A DNA stretch of 64,000 nt from Brevibacillus panacihumi W25 (GCF_000503775.1 NZ_KI629786.1:1-64000), one strand, 5' to 3'. Positions 54,476 through 63,615 are shown, numbered from the stretch's first letter. Numbers and translations are program-made. The notes: generated by a model not told the origin, from the sequence alone.

Positions 54476-54562
54476 TAGTTTTCCCTCAATTCTTTTCTTT
54501 CTACATTTCCCTCCTTACTATAAAAGCCTTTTCTAGAAATGGTCAAATTTTGTTATGATGGA

Positions 54563-55270
54563 TCATTCCTTGTCAACGGGTGCGGCAATTCCATCATGGT
54601 AAAAATCAAAATACAGCTTCCCGTTTGAAGACTTCACGGCATAAAATACATCCTCTATTTTTTTCCCCTTTTTTCTGATATGAGATAGTAGCCAATCCTT
54701 TGAAATCCCGTTTTCACTTATATTTTTTTCAAGGATTTTGCCATCCATGATCAATTCAACCGGAAAGATGGATTTTGAAGAACGAAGCTTCAGATCCTTT
54801 CTTGTCACATTCAGGTACTCCTCTTTCTTTTTTACAGAAAGCCGTCCGTTCGTCTCCAGAACGACATAGTCAACTTGTGAAATGTCAAAAATGTCCTTTT
54901 GCCTCAGCGACTGATTGAGTGAATCTAGCGTAAATTTAAGCTTTCTCATGTTGTCATCTAATATTTTTCCATGTTCAATAAGGACGGTAGGACTGCCGGA
55001 AATCCATTTTCGGGCAATGGTGCTCTTTAAAGATAGCCAAGACAATCCAACAGAAGTTAACGATAAAATAACCAGACATAGGATCAGGTACTTGACAGGG
55101 ACCTTTTCATTAAAAGCTAAGTTGGCAGCAATGGCACCCATTGTTATGGCTGTCGCGAAGTCATGAAATGTCATATTGGAAACGGTTTGTTTCCCATGAA
55201 ATTTTGCTATCAGTAGAAGTATAAGTAATGCTGAGACTGTCCTCAGAATAATCTCCATGTACAGGTGCAT
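54563..55270 (-). CDS. DUF421-domain membrane protein (YetF/YdfR-like)
   Basis: A 235-residue protein with three membrane helices near the front (LYMEIILRTVSALLILLLIAKF to ITMGAIAANLAF), followed by a cytosolic DUF421-type domain (VLIEHGKILDDNMRKLKFTLDSLNQSLRQKDIFDISQVDYVVLETNGRLSV). B. subtilis YetF and relatives form membrane complexes that are active in germination-linked processes. ATG 55270 is chosen for its GGGAGG site; an in-frame upstream start exists at 55303. Confidence 0.88.
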   Translation of the reverse strand: MHLYMEIILRTVSALLILLLIAKFHGKQTVSNMTFHDFATAITMGAIAANLAFNEKVPVKYLILCLVILSLTSVGLSWLSLKSTIARKWISGSPTVLIEHGKILDDNMRKLKFTLDSLNQSLRQKDIFDISQVDYVVLETNGRLSVKKKEEYLNVTRKDLKLRSSKSIFPVELIMDGKILEKNISENGISKDWLLSHIRKKGKKIEDVFYAVKSSNGKLYFDFYHDGIAAPVDKE

Positions 55271-55326
55271 GAAACATCCTCCCTTCACAGAGAGTATTTC
55301 CAATAAGTGGTGGAATATATCGCAGC

Positions 55327-55365
55327 AAAAAACGCAAAACCGCCTAAGTGGCGCGATTTGCGTTT
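55327..55365 (-). terminator. Terminator after the LysR gene at 55.4 kb
   Basis: AAACGCAAA-ACC-GCC (55330-55344) pairs with GGC-GCGA-TTTGCGTTT (55350-55365), with a T-run following on the minus strand (55332-55327). Confidence 0.85.
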
Positions 55366-55394
55366 CCTATGGTTCCAGCACGGAAGTAATTGCA

Positions 55395-56282
55395 TTACGA
55401 CAACCTATTTTCTAGTATCTCTACAAATTTTTTCGATGCTGGCGATAGAGATACACTTTTTAAAAAGCACACACCAATACTTCTCTTTGGTATCTCCTCC
55501 ATTAATGGAACTTCATATAATAACCCTGCATCCAGGTACTCGCGGGAAAACTCTCTCGTCACACAGGCTACTCCCAAATTGATTTTTGCAAACTCCAACA
55601 ATAATTCGTGTGATCCCAATTCAAAATCCGGCGATATTTTGATCCCTTTCGACCAAATGTAATCTTCGACATACTTTCGGGAATTCGATTTTGATTCAAG
55701 GAAGATTAATGGCAGCTTTACTACCTGCTCCAGGCTGACAGGTCCAGAAAATATGTCCTTAAATTTTTCCCCGTAAACAAAAATATCTTGAATATCAATG
55801 CATGGTATAAGCTCGAATCCAGGGTCTTCAAGGGGAAAATTACAAATCCCAATATCCACGCCGCCTGATTTTATGAGGGCGCAAATCTCAAGCGTTGTAC
55901 CATTCACGATCTTGAACTTAATATGGGGATACCGATTATGAAATTCCTCTAGATAGGGAAGCAAAAAATAACGGGATATCGTATCGCCAACACCTATTTT
56001 CAACTCACCCGTCGTCAAATTTTTCAGTTCCAGCAGCTTTTCTTCTCCGACTCGAATAAAATTCACGGCGGAATTCGCATATTCAAATAACAGCCTGCCT
56101 TCGTCTGTTAGAAAAACTCCTTTTGAGGTTCTTGTAAACAGTCGAGTATCTAACTCTCTCTCCAATTGCATGATGGCTTGGCTAACAGCTGGTTGCGTCA
56201 TGTAAAGATCATGAGCCGCTTTGGAGAAGCTTTTTCGATTCGCTACCGTACAGAACACTTTATATAAATCTAATTTGCTCAA
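55395..56282 (-). CDS. LysR-type regulator divergent from the F420-ligase-like gene
   Basis: A 295-residue LysR protein: HTH at about residues 4-62 (LYKVFCTVANRKSFSKAAHDLYMTQPAVSQAIMQLERELD), substrate-binding domain after. The frame is open to 56327, but TTG 56282, preceded by AGGGGTG, fits the HTH start. Divergent from the neighbour with a palindrome between them (56298-56317), so it probably controls it. The AT content is higher than the rest. Confidence 0.9.
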   Translation of the reverse strand: MSKLDLYKVFCTVANRKSFSKAAHDLYMTQPAVSQAIMQLERELDTRLFTRTSKGVFLTDEGRLLFEYANSAVNFIRVGEEKLLELKNLTTGELKIGVGDTISRYFLLPYLEEFHNRYPHIKFKIVNGTTLEICALIKSGGVDIGICNFPLEDPGFELIPCIDIQDIFVYGEKFKDIFSGPVSLEQVVKLPLIFLESKSNSRKYVEDYIWSKGIKISPDFELGSHELLLEFAKINLGVACVTREFSREYLDAGLLYEVPLMEEIPKRSIGVCFLKSVSLSPASKKFVEILENRLS

Positions 56283-56297
56283 TGCATAAGCACCCCT

Positions 56298-56317
56298 TAT
56301 ATCAATTATTTGATATA
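56298..56317. promoter_or_regulatory. Palindromic LysR operator between lysR and F420-ligase-like gene
   Basis: TATATCAA-TTAT-TTGATATA is a perfect 8-bp inverted repeat with 4-base spacing, 15 bases upstream of the LysR start and about 93 bases upstream of the divergent gene. Confidence 0.7.
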
Positions 56318-56409
56318 TTAATTTCACTTATATCATTAGTTCGGTGTATAGTACAAATAGAAAGGCAATTCTTGCACTTTACCATAAAAGCCCTAAGGAG
56401 CGATTTATT

Positions 56410-57600
56410 TTGGAAAGAGTGGTTGGAACAGTAGTCAGAGGCCTTCGTTGCCCAATCATAAATCAAGGGGACAGCATTGAGGAAATTGTTGTCGACAGTG
56501 TGTTAAAAGCTTCCGAAGTTGAAGGCTTCCCTATACAAGACAGAGATATCATTACGGTAACAGAATCTATCGTTGCTCGCGCTCAAGGCAACTACGCGAC
56601 GATTGATCATATTGCGAAAGACGTCAGCTCCAAATTCGGCGATGAAACGATTGGGGTTATTTTTCCGATCCTAAGTCGCAATCGTTTTGCCATTTGTCTT
56701 CGCGGTATTGCAAAAGGGGCGAAAAAAATTGTTCTCATGCTCAGCTATCCATCTGACGAGGTTGGGAATCACCTAGTGGATCTCGACATTCTTGATGAAA
56801 AAGGAGTTAATCCTTGGACTGATGTTTTGACCGAGCAACAATTCCGTGAGCTTTTTGGTTATCAGAAGCATACCTTTACCGGCATTGATTATATCGATTA
56901 CTATAAATCGCTGATTGAAGAATACGGTGTCGAATGCGAAGTCATTTTCTCGAATCATCCAAAGACCATTTTGACGTACACCAAACATGTGCTGACTTGT
57001 GATATTCATTCGAGATTCCGAACAAAGAAAATCTTGAAAGAAAATGGCGGAGATAACATTTATAGCCTGGACGACATCCTGACAGCGCCGATTGAAGGCA
57101 GCGGATGCAATGAAGCGTACGGGCTGTTGGGATCCAATAAATCGACAGAAAATAGTGTGAAACTATTCCCGCGCAATTGCCAACCCATCGTGGATAACAT
57201 CCAGCGCATGATGAAAGAAAAAACAGGCAAGCATGTGGAAGTAATGATTTATGGGGATGGAGCTTTCAAAGACCCTGTCGGCAAAATTTGGGAGCTTGCA
57301 GATCCAGTTGTGTCGCCCGCTTACACAGCAGGACTTGATGGCACACCGAATGAAGTGAAGTTAAAATATCTCGCTGATAATAACTTCGCTGATTTGAAAG
57401 GCGAAGAGCTGAAGCAAGCGATCTCTCAATATATTAGCAATAAGGATTCGAACCTAGTAGGGGCCATGGAAGCACAAGGCACTACACCTAGGAAATTGAC
57501 GGACCTGATCGGCTCACTATCTGATCTGACTTCCGGAAGCGGCGATAAAGGCACACCGATTGTCTATATTCAGGGTTATTTTGACAACTATACGCATTAA
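56410..57600 (+). CDS. F420-0:L-glutamate ligase-like protein (CofE family)
   Basis: A 396-residue protein with a CofE/FbiB-like domain: NQGDSIEEIVVDSVLKASE, DRDIITVTESIVARAQGNY and RNRFAICLRGIAKGAKKIVLML, and further DIHSRFRTKKILKENGGDNIYSLDDILTAPIEGSGCNEAYGLLG. CofE adds glutamate to F420-0. Coenzyme F420 is not a known part of most Bacillota, so the substrate could differ. TTG 56410 is chosen because AAGGAGC lies 8 bases upstream; an upstream GTG (56344) lacks one. Length, about 150 residues more than CofE alone, suggests extra function. LysR control is likely. Confidence 0.82.
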   Translation: MERVVGTVVRGLRCPIINQGDSIEEIVVDSVLKASEVEGFPIQDRDIITVTESIVARAQGNYATIDHIAKDVSSKFGDETIGVIFPILSRNRFAICLRGIAKGAKKIVLMLSYPSDEVGNHLVDLDILDEKGVNPWTDVLTEQQFRELFGYQKHTFTGIDYIDYYKSLIEEYGVECEVIFSNHPKTILTYTKHVLTCDIHSRFRTKKILKENGGDNIYSLDDILTAPIEGSGCNEAYGLLGSNKSTENSVKLFPRNCQPIVDNIQRMMKEKTGKHVEVMIYGDGAFKDPVGKIWELADPVVSPAYTAGLDGTPNEVKLKYLADNNFADLKGEELKQAISQYISNKDSNLVGAMEAQGTTPRKLTDLIGSLSDLTSGSGDKGTPIVYIQGYFDNYTH

Positions 57601-57620
57601 ACAGAATAACCAGCAAGACG

Positions 57621-57671
57621 AAACAGCGGCAGCCTGGGACGGAATCAAGTCCTAGACTACCGCTGTTTTCT
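57621..57671. terminator. Terminator between F420-ligase-like gene and ogt
   Basis: AAACAGCGG...CTGGGAC (57621-57640) pairs with GTCCTAG...CCGCTGTTT (57648-57668), followed by TC T's. It can stop the plus-strand gene and, by symmetry, the minus-strand ogt transcript. Confidence 0.75.
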
Positions 57672-57702
57672 GTTACGACTCCCCGTTAAGCAAACATAAA
57701 GT

Positions 57703-58192
57703 CTATGCAAAAGAATGGGAGTAATGATTTCTCTCATGTTGAAGCAGCCATTCTTTTCTCCATAGGCCCCCTGCATAACCGGTTAATTTCCCATTTGAAC
57801 CGATTACTCTGTGACAAGGAATGACAATGCTTAACTTGTTTTTCACGTTTGCACTCCCTACCGCTCTGATCGCTTTTTCATTTCCAATGGAAACCGCAAT
57901 ATCCCGATAGGACTCCGTATTGGCGTACGGTATTTTTAAGCAAGGTATTCCATACTGTATTTTGAAAGTCAGTTCCGTCGAATTGATAGAGGAAGGTAAA
58001 TGCATGGCGATCGCCTGTAAAGTATTCGTCAAGTTGGTGATAGCATTCTATCAAAACCGGAGGAGTTTCAGCTTGCAAAACATTCACCATTTTATTCTTT
58101 TCAGAAAACAAAATAGAACGGATAGCTTTGTGGTCACCGATGATTTCTATCACGCCAATGGGCGATTCATAATCTAATTTATATATTTTCAT
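57703..58192 (-). pseudogene. ogt: Methylated-DNA-protein cysteine methyltransferase (Ogt/AdaB), frameshifted
   Basis: The frames 58192-57878 (ending FQNTVWNTLLKN) and 58032-57703 (from IPYANTESYRDIAV, active site IPCHRVIG) join if one base is dropped from the A-run of five (minus strand; 57933-57937). The joined protein of 162 residues has the normal Ogt layout with the acceptor Cys in PCHR. It should transfer methyl groups from O6-methylguanine. As written, the active site is out of frame, so this copy should be inactive. It lies 13 bases downstream of adaA, as adaB does in B. subtilis. Confidence 0.88.
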
Positions 58193-58205
58193 ATGATAGC
58201 TCCCC

Positions 58206-58763
58206 TCAAGTTACCTTTCGATATTCACTAGGCGAACAGTTTTTTATGCTTCGGAACACTTTATAAAAGTTGGATGGACTCTGAAATCCCACCTCATAAC
58301 AGATCTCAAGGTTCGTCAGCGATGAGCATTTTAGAAGATGAGCTGCTTTATCGATACGTATTTTTTCTAAATAAGTCCGTGGAGTCTCCGAGGTCTCTTG
58401 TTTAAATAAGCGTTCCAAATAAAAGGGGCTTAAACCGACTTGATCTGCAATATCTTGTAATGTCACATGTTGTTTATAATGATTGACTAAAAATGTAATG
58501 ATATTTTTAACAACCCCAACATTCGGGGAATGCTCCACTTCCGGCTGACATCTTTTGCAAGCACGAAAACCAGCTTTTTCAACCTCATTGATGTCGTGGT
58601 AAAAATCCACATTGGCTTTTTTGGGCTTCCTTGATCTGCAGGAAGGACGGCAGTAGATTTTGGTTGTTTTGACTGCCGTAAAAAATAGCCCATCATATTT
58701 ACGATCACAAGCGATGATTTTCTCCCACATCTCTTCAAATGAAAGATTCATACTAGTCACCAT
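58206..58763 (-). CDS. adaA: AdaA-type methylphosphotriester repair regulator
   Basis: A 185-residue protein with the Ada zinc domain and AraC-type HTH. From ATG 58763 the four zinc cysteines are Cys38, 42, 69 and 72 (YCRPSC...CKRC), the same numbers as in E. coli Ada, which supports this start (GGAG 5 bases upstream). Two HTHs follow (LQDIADQVGLSPFYLERLF, NLEICYEVGFQSPSNFYKVF). Methylation of Cys38 turns it into an activator of its own operon. Its partner ogt is frameshifted. Confidence 0.93.
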   Translation of the reverse strand: MVTSMNLSFEEMWEKIIACDRKYDGLFFTAVKTTKIYCRPSCRSRKPKKANVDFYHDINEVEKAGFRACKRCQPEVEHSPNVGVVKNIITFLVNHYKQHVTLQDIADQVGLSPFYLERLFKQETSETPRTYLEKIRIDKAAHLLKCSSLTNLEICYEVGFQSPSNFYKVFRSIKNCSPSEYRKVT

Positions 58764-58786
58764 GTAACTCCACGATCCTTTCTGCA

Positions 58787-59563
58787 CTATCTCTCGTTCT
58801 CATACAAATGGGAGGTATCCATTAGCCTTACTAATTCCTGTGCATTCTTTTCGATATAAGCAATCACTTTATCAGACAGAGCATTTCCAAAACTAAAACG
58901 TCTTACACCAAGTTCTTTAAGCTTATGACAATTCGTTAGTCCAGGTAATGATAATACATTTAGTGGAGCACTAATTTTCATTGCAATATCTCTAATTTCA
59001 TCATGGTCGATCAGACCGGGAACAAAGATCCCGCTAGCACCACTCTCAACATACGCCATTGCCCGTTCTACTGTTTCCATGAAAGGGTTTTGCCTTTGAA
59101 AATAAGTATCTGTTCTGGCATTGATGTAAAAACCTGTATAACCATGATGATCTAACGCAGCTCTCATGTTCTCCAGGAGTTTGCAATGCTGTGAAATCTC
59201 TCTTAATCCACTTGATGTTTTCAATGAATCTTCAATATTGATACCAGCAACCCCGACATCTGCTGTCTTCAACACATGATCAATGATTTTGTTTATGTCT
59301 TCACTATACCCTGCCTCGATGTCAGCGGAAACGGGAACCTTCACATTCTCTGTTATCGTTTTGATGATTCCCAAATGCCTGTCAAAATCAATCAATTCAC
59401 CATCTGCGAGTCCTAGCGAGTTTGCGATTCCCCAGCTTGTTGTACCAATTGCTTTGAATCCTGCCTTTTCGAGTGTCAAAGCAGAAAGCAAATCCCATGC
59501 GTTTCCTAAAAATAACAGCTCCTTTGCCGTATGCATCTCATTGAATTGTTGAATCTTATTCAC
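58787..59563 (-). CDS. Isocitrate lyase/PEP mutase family protein
   Basis: A 258-residue TIM barrel: NAWDLLSALTLEKAGFKAIGTTSWGIANSLG at the start and VPVSADIEAGYS (metal site) at about 76-87, with GINIEDSLK and NARTDTYF. This is the small PEP-mutase-like branch, many of which act in C-C cleavage of 2-oxo or methylisocitrate-like acids. The exact reaction cannot be set from sequence. Upstream of adaA by 23 bases; may be in the same transcript but unrelated. Confidence 0.88.
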   Translation of the reverse strand: MNKIQQFNEMHTAKELLFLGNAWDLLSALTLEKAGFKAIGTTSWGIANSLGLADGELIDFDRHLGIIKTITENVKVPVSADIEAGYSEDINKIIDHVLKTADVGVAGINIEDSLKTSSGLREISQHCKLLENMRAALDHHGYTGFYINARTDTYFQRQNPFMETVERAMAYVESGASGIFVPGLIDHDEIRDIAMKISAPLNVLSLPGLTNCHKLKELGVRRFSFGNALSDKVIAYIEKNAQELVRLMDTSHLYENER

Positions 59564-59788
59564 TTTATTTCCTCCCGTTGTTTGTTTGTTGGACCCATTT
59601 TAACAAGGAAGCGACCTATCATTCGTCTCCATTCTTGCTCTTATGGTCTGTCTAAGTCGATGGCATAGAGGCTTGAACTCACCCCATTATTAGCACCGAA
59701 AAAACAAGAATGACCGAAAGCACCTTGGTGCCATCGGCCATTACAATCTGAGAAAGGAGCTGCCCGAAAGCAACCCCCCGACTACTCA

Positions 59789-60541
59789 TTACCCCTGCTT
59801 CGATGCAAAATCCTCCGCTGCCACGCATAAATAATACGCTAACCCTGTCTGCTGAGCTTCGAGCATATTTCTGTGAAACTCATCCTGTACAAAGAATCTA
59901 GCCTGGGCGGCAAAGTCCTTTGCTGTTGTCATGTGTCCTTGGCTGTTTAGTGACACGATGTGTTGCGTAATGAGATGTTCTACTTTTGGATCATCGTGCT
60001 TGATACCTTCCTTCAATGTCTGAGCCATTCCATCCATAAAATGCTTGGCTTCCTGAGCGGCTTCATTCATGGCATCAACATCAATCGAATTCTCCTCCAT
60101 CAAGTCATACGCATACTTTTCCTTCAAATACTCATTCTGCCGTGACAAAGCTTCCTTCCACTCTTGCTCACTTTGGAATCCGCTAAACATCTTGTTTGTA
60201 TCCATCCTTACCCCTTTCTCGGTACACCGGATCGACTCGTCAATCGTCTGTATCAAGCGCTCCATTCTGCTCCTATTCGCTTGCAGAAGTTGCTTTTGAC
60301 TTGACAAAATCGACAATCGTTCTGGTTCTCCGTCCAAAAGTTGTTTAATTTGTTTGAGGGGAAAGTCCAGCTCACGGTAGAACAAAATCTGTTGTAGACG
60401 CTCCAGCTCTTCTTCTCCGTACAGACGATAACCTGCATCGCTCACACTATGCGGCAACAAAAGACCAATCCTGTGATAATGATGCAATGTTTTTACCGTC
60501 ACCTTTGCTAAATCGGATAGCTCCTTTACCGTATAGAGCAC
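59789..60541 (-). CDS. MerR-family regulator with TipAS antibiotic-sensing domain
   Basis: The 250-residue product has an N-terminal MerR HTH (VKELSDLAKVTVKTLHHYHRIGLL, YGEEELERLQQILFYRELDFPLKQI), a long helix, and the C-terminal TipAS domain (FSGFQSEQEWKEAL, MNEAAQEAKHFMDGMAQTL, ARFFVQDEFHRNML). TipAS binds thiopeptide-like or other ring-shaped compounds and then activates efflux genes. No efflux gene is adjacent except the fragment upstream. Confidence 0.93.
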   Translation of the reverse strand: MLYTVKELSDLAKVTVKTLHHYHRIGLLLPHSVSDAGYRLYGEEELERLQQILFYRELDFPLKQIKQLLDGEPERLSILSSQKQLLQANRSRMERLIQTIDESIRCTEKGVRMDTNKMFSGFQSEQEWKEALSRQNEYLKEKYAYDLMEENSIDVDAMNEAAQEAKHFMDGMAQTLKEGIKHDDPKVEHLITQHIVSLNSQGHMTTAKDFAAQARFFVQDEFHRNMLEAQQTGLAYYLCVAAEDFASKQG

Positions 60542-60608
60542 TTCCCTTCACCTCGCTTCCGATTCTAAAGGCTCCTGTAAGGTCAGAGTCAAGCAACTCG
60601 TCATCCCA

Positions 60609-60857
60609 TTATTCTTGTATGACCCATTGCGGATTCCATACCACTTCCCACAAGTGACCATCCGGGTCTTGAAAGTAACCAGCATATCCACCCCAAAAAG
60701 TGTCATGGGGCGGTACGGTAATCGTCGCACCAGCATTCTTTGCCAGCTCCATGACCTGATCAACCTCTACTTTCGTTTCCACATTGTGACCAATGCTACA
60801 TTCAGTATGGCTCGATGCGGTCAGTGGAAGCTTCGCGTCATGTGCCAGATCTTTGCG
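60609..60857 (-). pseudogene. VOC-family protein lacking its N-terminal half
   Basis: The minus-strand frame ending at TAA 60609-60611 gives KLPLTASSHTECSIGHNVETKVEVDQVMELAKNAG and PPHDTFWGGYAGYFQDPDGHLWEVVWNPQW, the second module of a VOC-fold protein. The frame hits a stop just inside the SDR gene's stop (60859), where the first module should be. No start codon or ribosome site supports expression. It is a deletion remnant. Coordinates on the left edge are approximate. Confidence 0.8.
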
Positions 60858-60858
60858 A

Positions 60859-61593
60859 TTATCTTAAGTAACCTCCATTATTGATATCGAATGTCGCACC
60901 CGTATAATGCTTCGATTTATCCGACAGCAAAAAGACAACGGTATCGGCAACATCTTCAGGCAATACAGGCGTATCGATAAGCTGATGGCTGAGATACTCT
61001 TTTTTTCTCCATTCCGGTATGGAATCCATCATGGATGTGTTCACCATCGTGGGAGCGACAGCATTTACCCGAATGTAAGGCGAGAAATTCATGGCAGAGC
61101 TTTTTGTTAAGCCCAGTATGGCAGCTTTCGATGATCCATAAATGGCATCTGAGCTCCCTTCCTGACCAGACACGGAGGACAGATTCACGATTACTCCCTT
61201 GCGCTGGCTATGAAACAATTTCTTGCCAAACATTTGAGAGAAGTAGATATAACCCTTGACGTTGATATCGAGGACTTTATCGATTTCATCTTCTTGATAG
61301 TCCAGTATATGTTTGGCCAAATAAATTCCTGCATTATTAACCAAACCGTCTACGTCGGAATGCTCTGTTTCTACATAAGCGAAAAACGCAGCGACTTCTT
61401 CATACTTCCTTACATCCATCGGATAGGTATCTAGCACAGTGCTGTCATTCAATGATTCTTTCAAAACAAGCAAGGCTTGTTCATTAAGATCGCACGCAAT
61501 GACTGAAGCTCCTTCTTGCAAGCATTGATTCACAATTGCTTTTCCGATGCCAGAAGCCGCACCTGTGACGATTACTTTTCTATTGCTTAGCAT
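60859..61593 (-). CDS. Short-chain dehydrogenase/reductase (SDR)
   Basis: The 244-residue protein is a classical SDR: cofactor loop VTGAASGIG (9-17), VNNAGIYLA (86-94), catalytic Ser139 or 140 and Y152-GSSK156. NAD or NADP preference follows Asp35-type acid (VIACDLNE), so NAD(H) is likely. The substrate is unknown. It is 27 bases before the LysR gene on the same strand. The upstream stop of the VOC remnant overlaps its own end. Confidence 0.93.
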   Translation of the reverse strand: MLSNRKVIVTGAASGIGKAIVNQCLQEGASVIACDLNEQALLVLKESLNDSTVLDTYPMDVRKYEEVAAFFAYVETEHSDVDGLVNNAGIYLAKHILDYQEDEIDKVLDINVKGYIYFSQMFGKKLFHSQRKGVIVNLSSVSGQEGSSDAIYGSSKAAILGLTKSSAMNFSPYIRVNAVAPTMVNTSMMDSIPEWRKKEYLSHQLIDTPVLPEDVADTVVFLLSDKSKHYTGATFDINNGGYLR

Positions 61594-61620
61594 GTAAAAA
61601 CTCCTCTCACATCATGAATG

Positions 61621-62484
61621 CTAAGAAGTACTTTTCTTGTGCTGGCTGATCTCGTCCAGAAAGGACTGCATCGTGCTCGTGATGACGGTATCCCTTCTTC
61701 GTATGAAAACCGTGGACACAGTCTGATAAGGTTCTGGTACCCGATGAAGATGAATCATCCCGCTTTCAGCTAGATGTCTCACCGCTGATTTCGGCATAAT
61801 GGTGATCCCTATTCCTGCAGCAACTCCGCCGATGATCGTGTCAAACGTTCCGAACTCCATCACCTTCCTCGGAATCAATCCCGCAAGCTTCATCCAGCCC
61901 TCCAGCCGCTCGCGATACCCGCACCCTTTGTGATACAGGAGCAACGCTTTATCTGTCATGTCATCAACGGCGAAGGAGCTGCTTTTAGTGACGAGCACAA
62001 GCTCTTCTTGGAAAACCTTCACTTGTTCAATCAGTGGATGGTTGATTGGGCCTGTGACGAACGCTCCGTCCAGCCCCACATCCAGTACCTCCTGAAGCAA
62101 ATGCTCTGTTACTCCTGCCTTAAGCGATAAATCCACTTGCGGATACTGACTGCAATAAGAGGATAAGAGGTCGGGAAGCGCATGGATCGTCTCCACCATC
62201 CCAATCGCCAAAACCCCGGAAGGCGTGGAGGTTTGATTGAAATAACGATGCATGTCTTCCACTTTCACCAGTATATCCCGTGAGAATTCCAGAAGTCTCC
62301 TCCCTTCTGCATTCAACGTCATCCCTCGCTTGTTACGATAAAACAAGGGCGTCCCCAGCTCCTTTTCCAGCAGTTTGATTCTTGCCGTCACGTTGGATTG
62401 CACGTAACTCAGCTCGGACGCCGCCTTGCTCACGCTGCCTAGCGTAGCCACCATTTGGAAAATCCTCAAATCGTTCAGCTCCAC
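61621..62484 (-). CDS. LysR-type regulator, probably of the EamA exporter
   Basis: A 287-residue LysR regulator: HTH (LNDLRIFQMVATLGSVSKAASELSYVQSNVTARIKLLEKELG), then substrate-binding domain. GTG 62484, with GAGGAGAGGG upstream, is chosen over the open 28-codon extension. It is divergent to the EamA-type exporter (62638), with 153 bases between them, so it may control both (inference). Confidence 0.9.
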   Translation of the reverse strand: MELNDLRIFQMVATLGSVSKAASELSYVQSNVTARIKLLEKELGTPLFYRNKRGMTLNAEGRRLLEFSRDILVKVEDMHRYFNQTSTPSGVLAIGMVETIHALPDLLSSYCSQYPQVDLSLKAGVTEHLLQEVLDVGLDGAFVTGPINHPLIEQVKVFQEELVLVTKSSSFAVDDMTDKALLLYHKGCGYRERLEGWMKLAGLIPRKVMEFGTFDTIIGGVAAGIGITIMPKSAVRHLAESGMIHLHRVPEPYQTVSTVFIRRRDTVITSTMQSFLDEISQHKKSTS

Positions 62485-62637
62485 TTTTTCCCTCTCCTCA
62501 TGCTTCCTCCCCAATGGAGTTCTTTCGATGTAACTATCACTAAAAATGATACAATACCTGATTTTCAATCATTATACTATCTTGTTTCCATCCCTTATGA
62601 TCTTAGAGGAATCAAGATTGAAAGGGAGAGCTTCACC

Positions 62638-63615
62638 ATGAAAAACAAACCAATCATCACAGGATCAATCTTATGCATGATCGCCAGCGTGTCGTGGGGA
62701 GCGATGTTTCCCGTCGCCCACATCGCCCTGCAGCAGATCGATCCATTTTATTTCTCGTTTCTTCGCTATTTCTTCGTTACTGTCATTCTGTGCGGCCTGC
62801 TTTGGATCAAGGAGGGATTTTCTGCCTTTCGCTTGGAGGGGCGGGTGAAGGCTCTGGTGTTCTTTGGAACAATGGCATTTACGGTCTACAACATGGGGGT
62901 CTTCCTGGGGCAGCATCTCATGGGCGAGGCAGGCACCATCGCTGCATCCATCATGGAAGTGCTTATGCCCATGATCTCCATCCTCCTTTTATCAGTCACC
63001 ACCAAAAAGCTTCCGCCCTCTTATACATGGACCAGCATCGCCATTGCCTTGGTTGGGGCATTGCTCGTGATTACGAAAGGGAGCCTGGCTTTTTTCGCCA
63101 CGGCAAGCGAGCAGGTTTTCCCGTTGCTGCTGATTTTCGCCGGTGTGGTAGGTTGGGTTGTCTACTCTCTCGGCGGAGGACATTTTAGCAATTGGTCTAC
63201 ACTGCGATATTCGACCTTGACATGCTTATTGGGAACTGCGGTTTCTTTCGTCATTGTTACGATCGGATCTCTCTTTCAATGGATTCCCGTCCCTAGCTGG
63301 GAGAGCATGATGTCCGTCAAATACGAAATGGCCTTCATGGTGCTTTTTCCTGGGTTGGCCGCCCTTTTGAGCTGGAATGCCGGTATTAAAGCCCTGACTC
63401 CGTTAAACGGCATTTTATTTATCAACCTGGTCCCTATTACCACTTTGATTATGATGTCTTTTCAAGGCTACGAGATCAGCATGTTTGAGTGTTACGGCAC
63501 CTTGCTCGTCATTTTTGCTTTGATCCGAAACAATCATTTTCAGAGAAAACAGCTTGGACACCGCGCAGCTGCACGAGAAAAAGGCAAGAGGTCCATCTCT
63601 TCCATTCCGTATTGA
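62638..63615 (+). CDS. EamA-family (DMT) transporter
   Basis: A 325-residue, 10-helix membrane protein with two EamA repeats (ITGSILCMIASVSWGAMFPVAHIAL and the C-terminal half with ALLSWNAGIKALTPLNGILF). DMT carriers export amino acids or metabolites. The frame extends upstream to 62455, but ATG 62638 follows AAAGGGAGAG and gives the normal family start. The end is KGKRSISSIPY, a short charged tail. Confidence 0.92.
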   Translation: MKNKPIITGSILCMIASVSWGAMFPVAHIALQQIDPFYFSFLRYFFVTVILCGLLWIKEGFSAFRLEGRVKALVFFGTMAFTVYNMGVFLGQHLMGEAGTIAASIMEVLMPMISILLLSVTTKKLPPSYTWTSIAIALVGALLVITKGSLAFFATASEQVFPLLLIFAGVVGWVVYSLGGGHFSNWSTLRYSTLTCLLGTAVSFVIVTIGSLFQWIPVPSWESMMSVKYEMAFMVLFPGLAALLSWNAGIKALTPLNGILFINLVPITTLIMMSFQGYEISMFECYGTLLVIFALIRNNHFQRKQLGHRAAAREKGKRSISSIPY

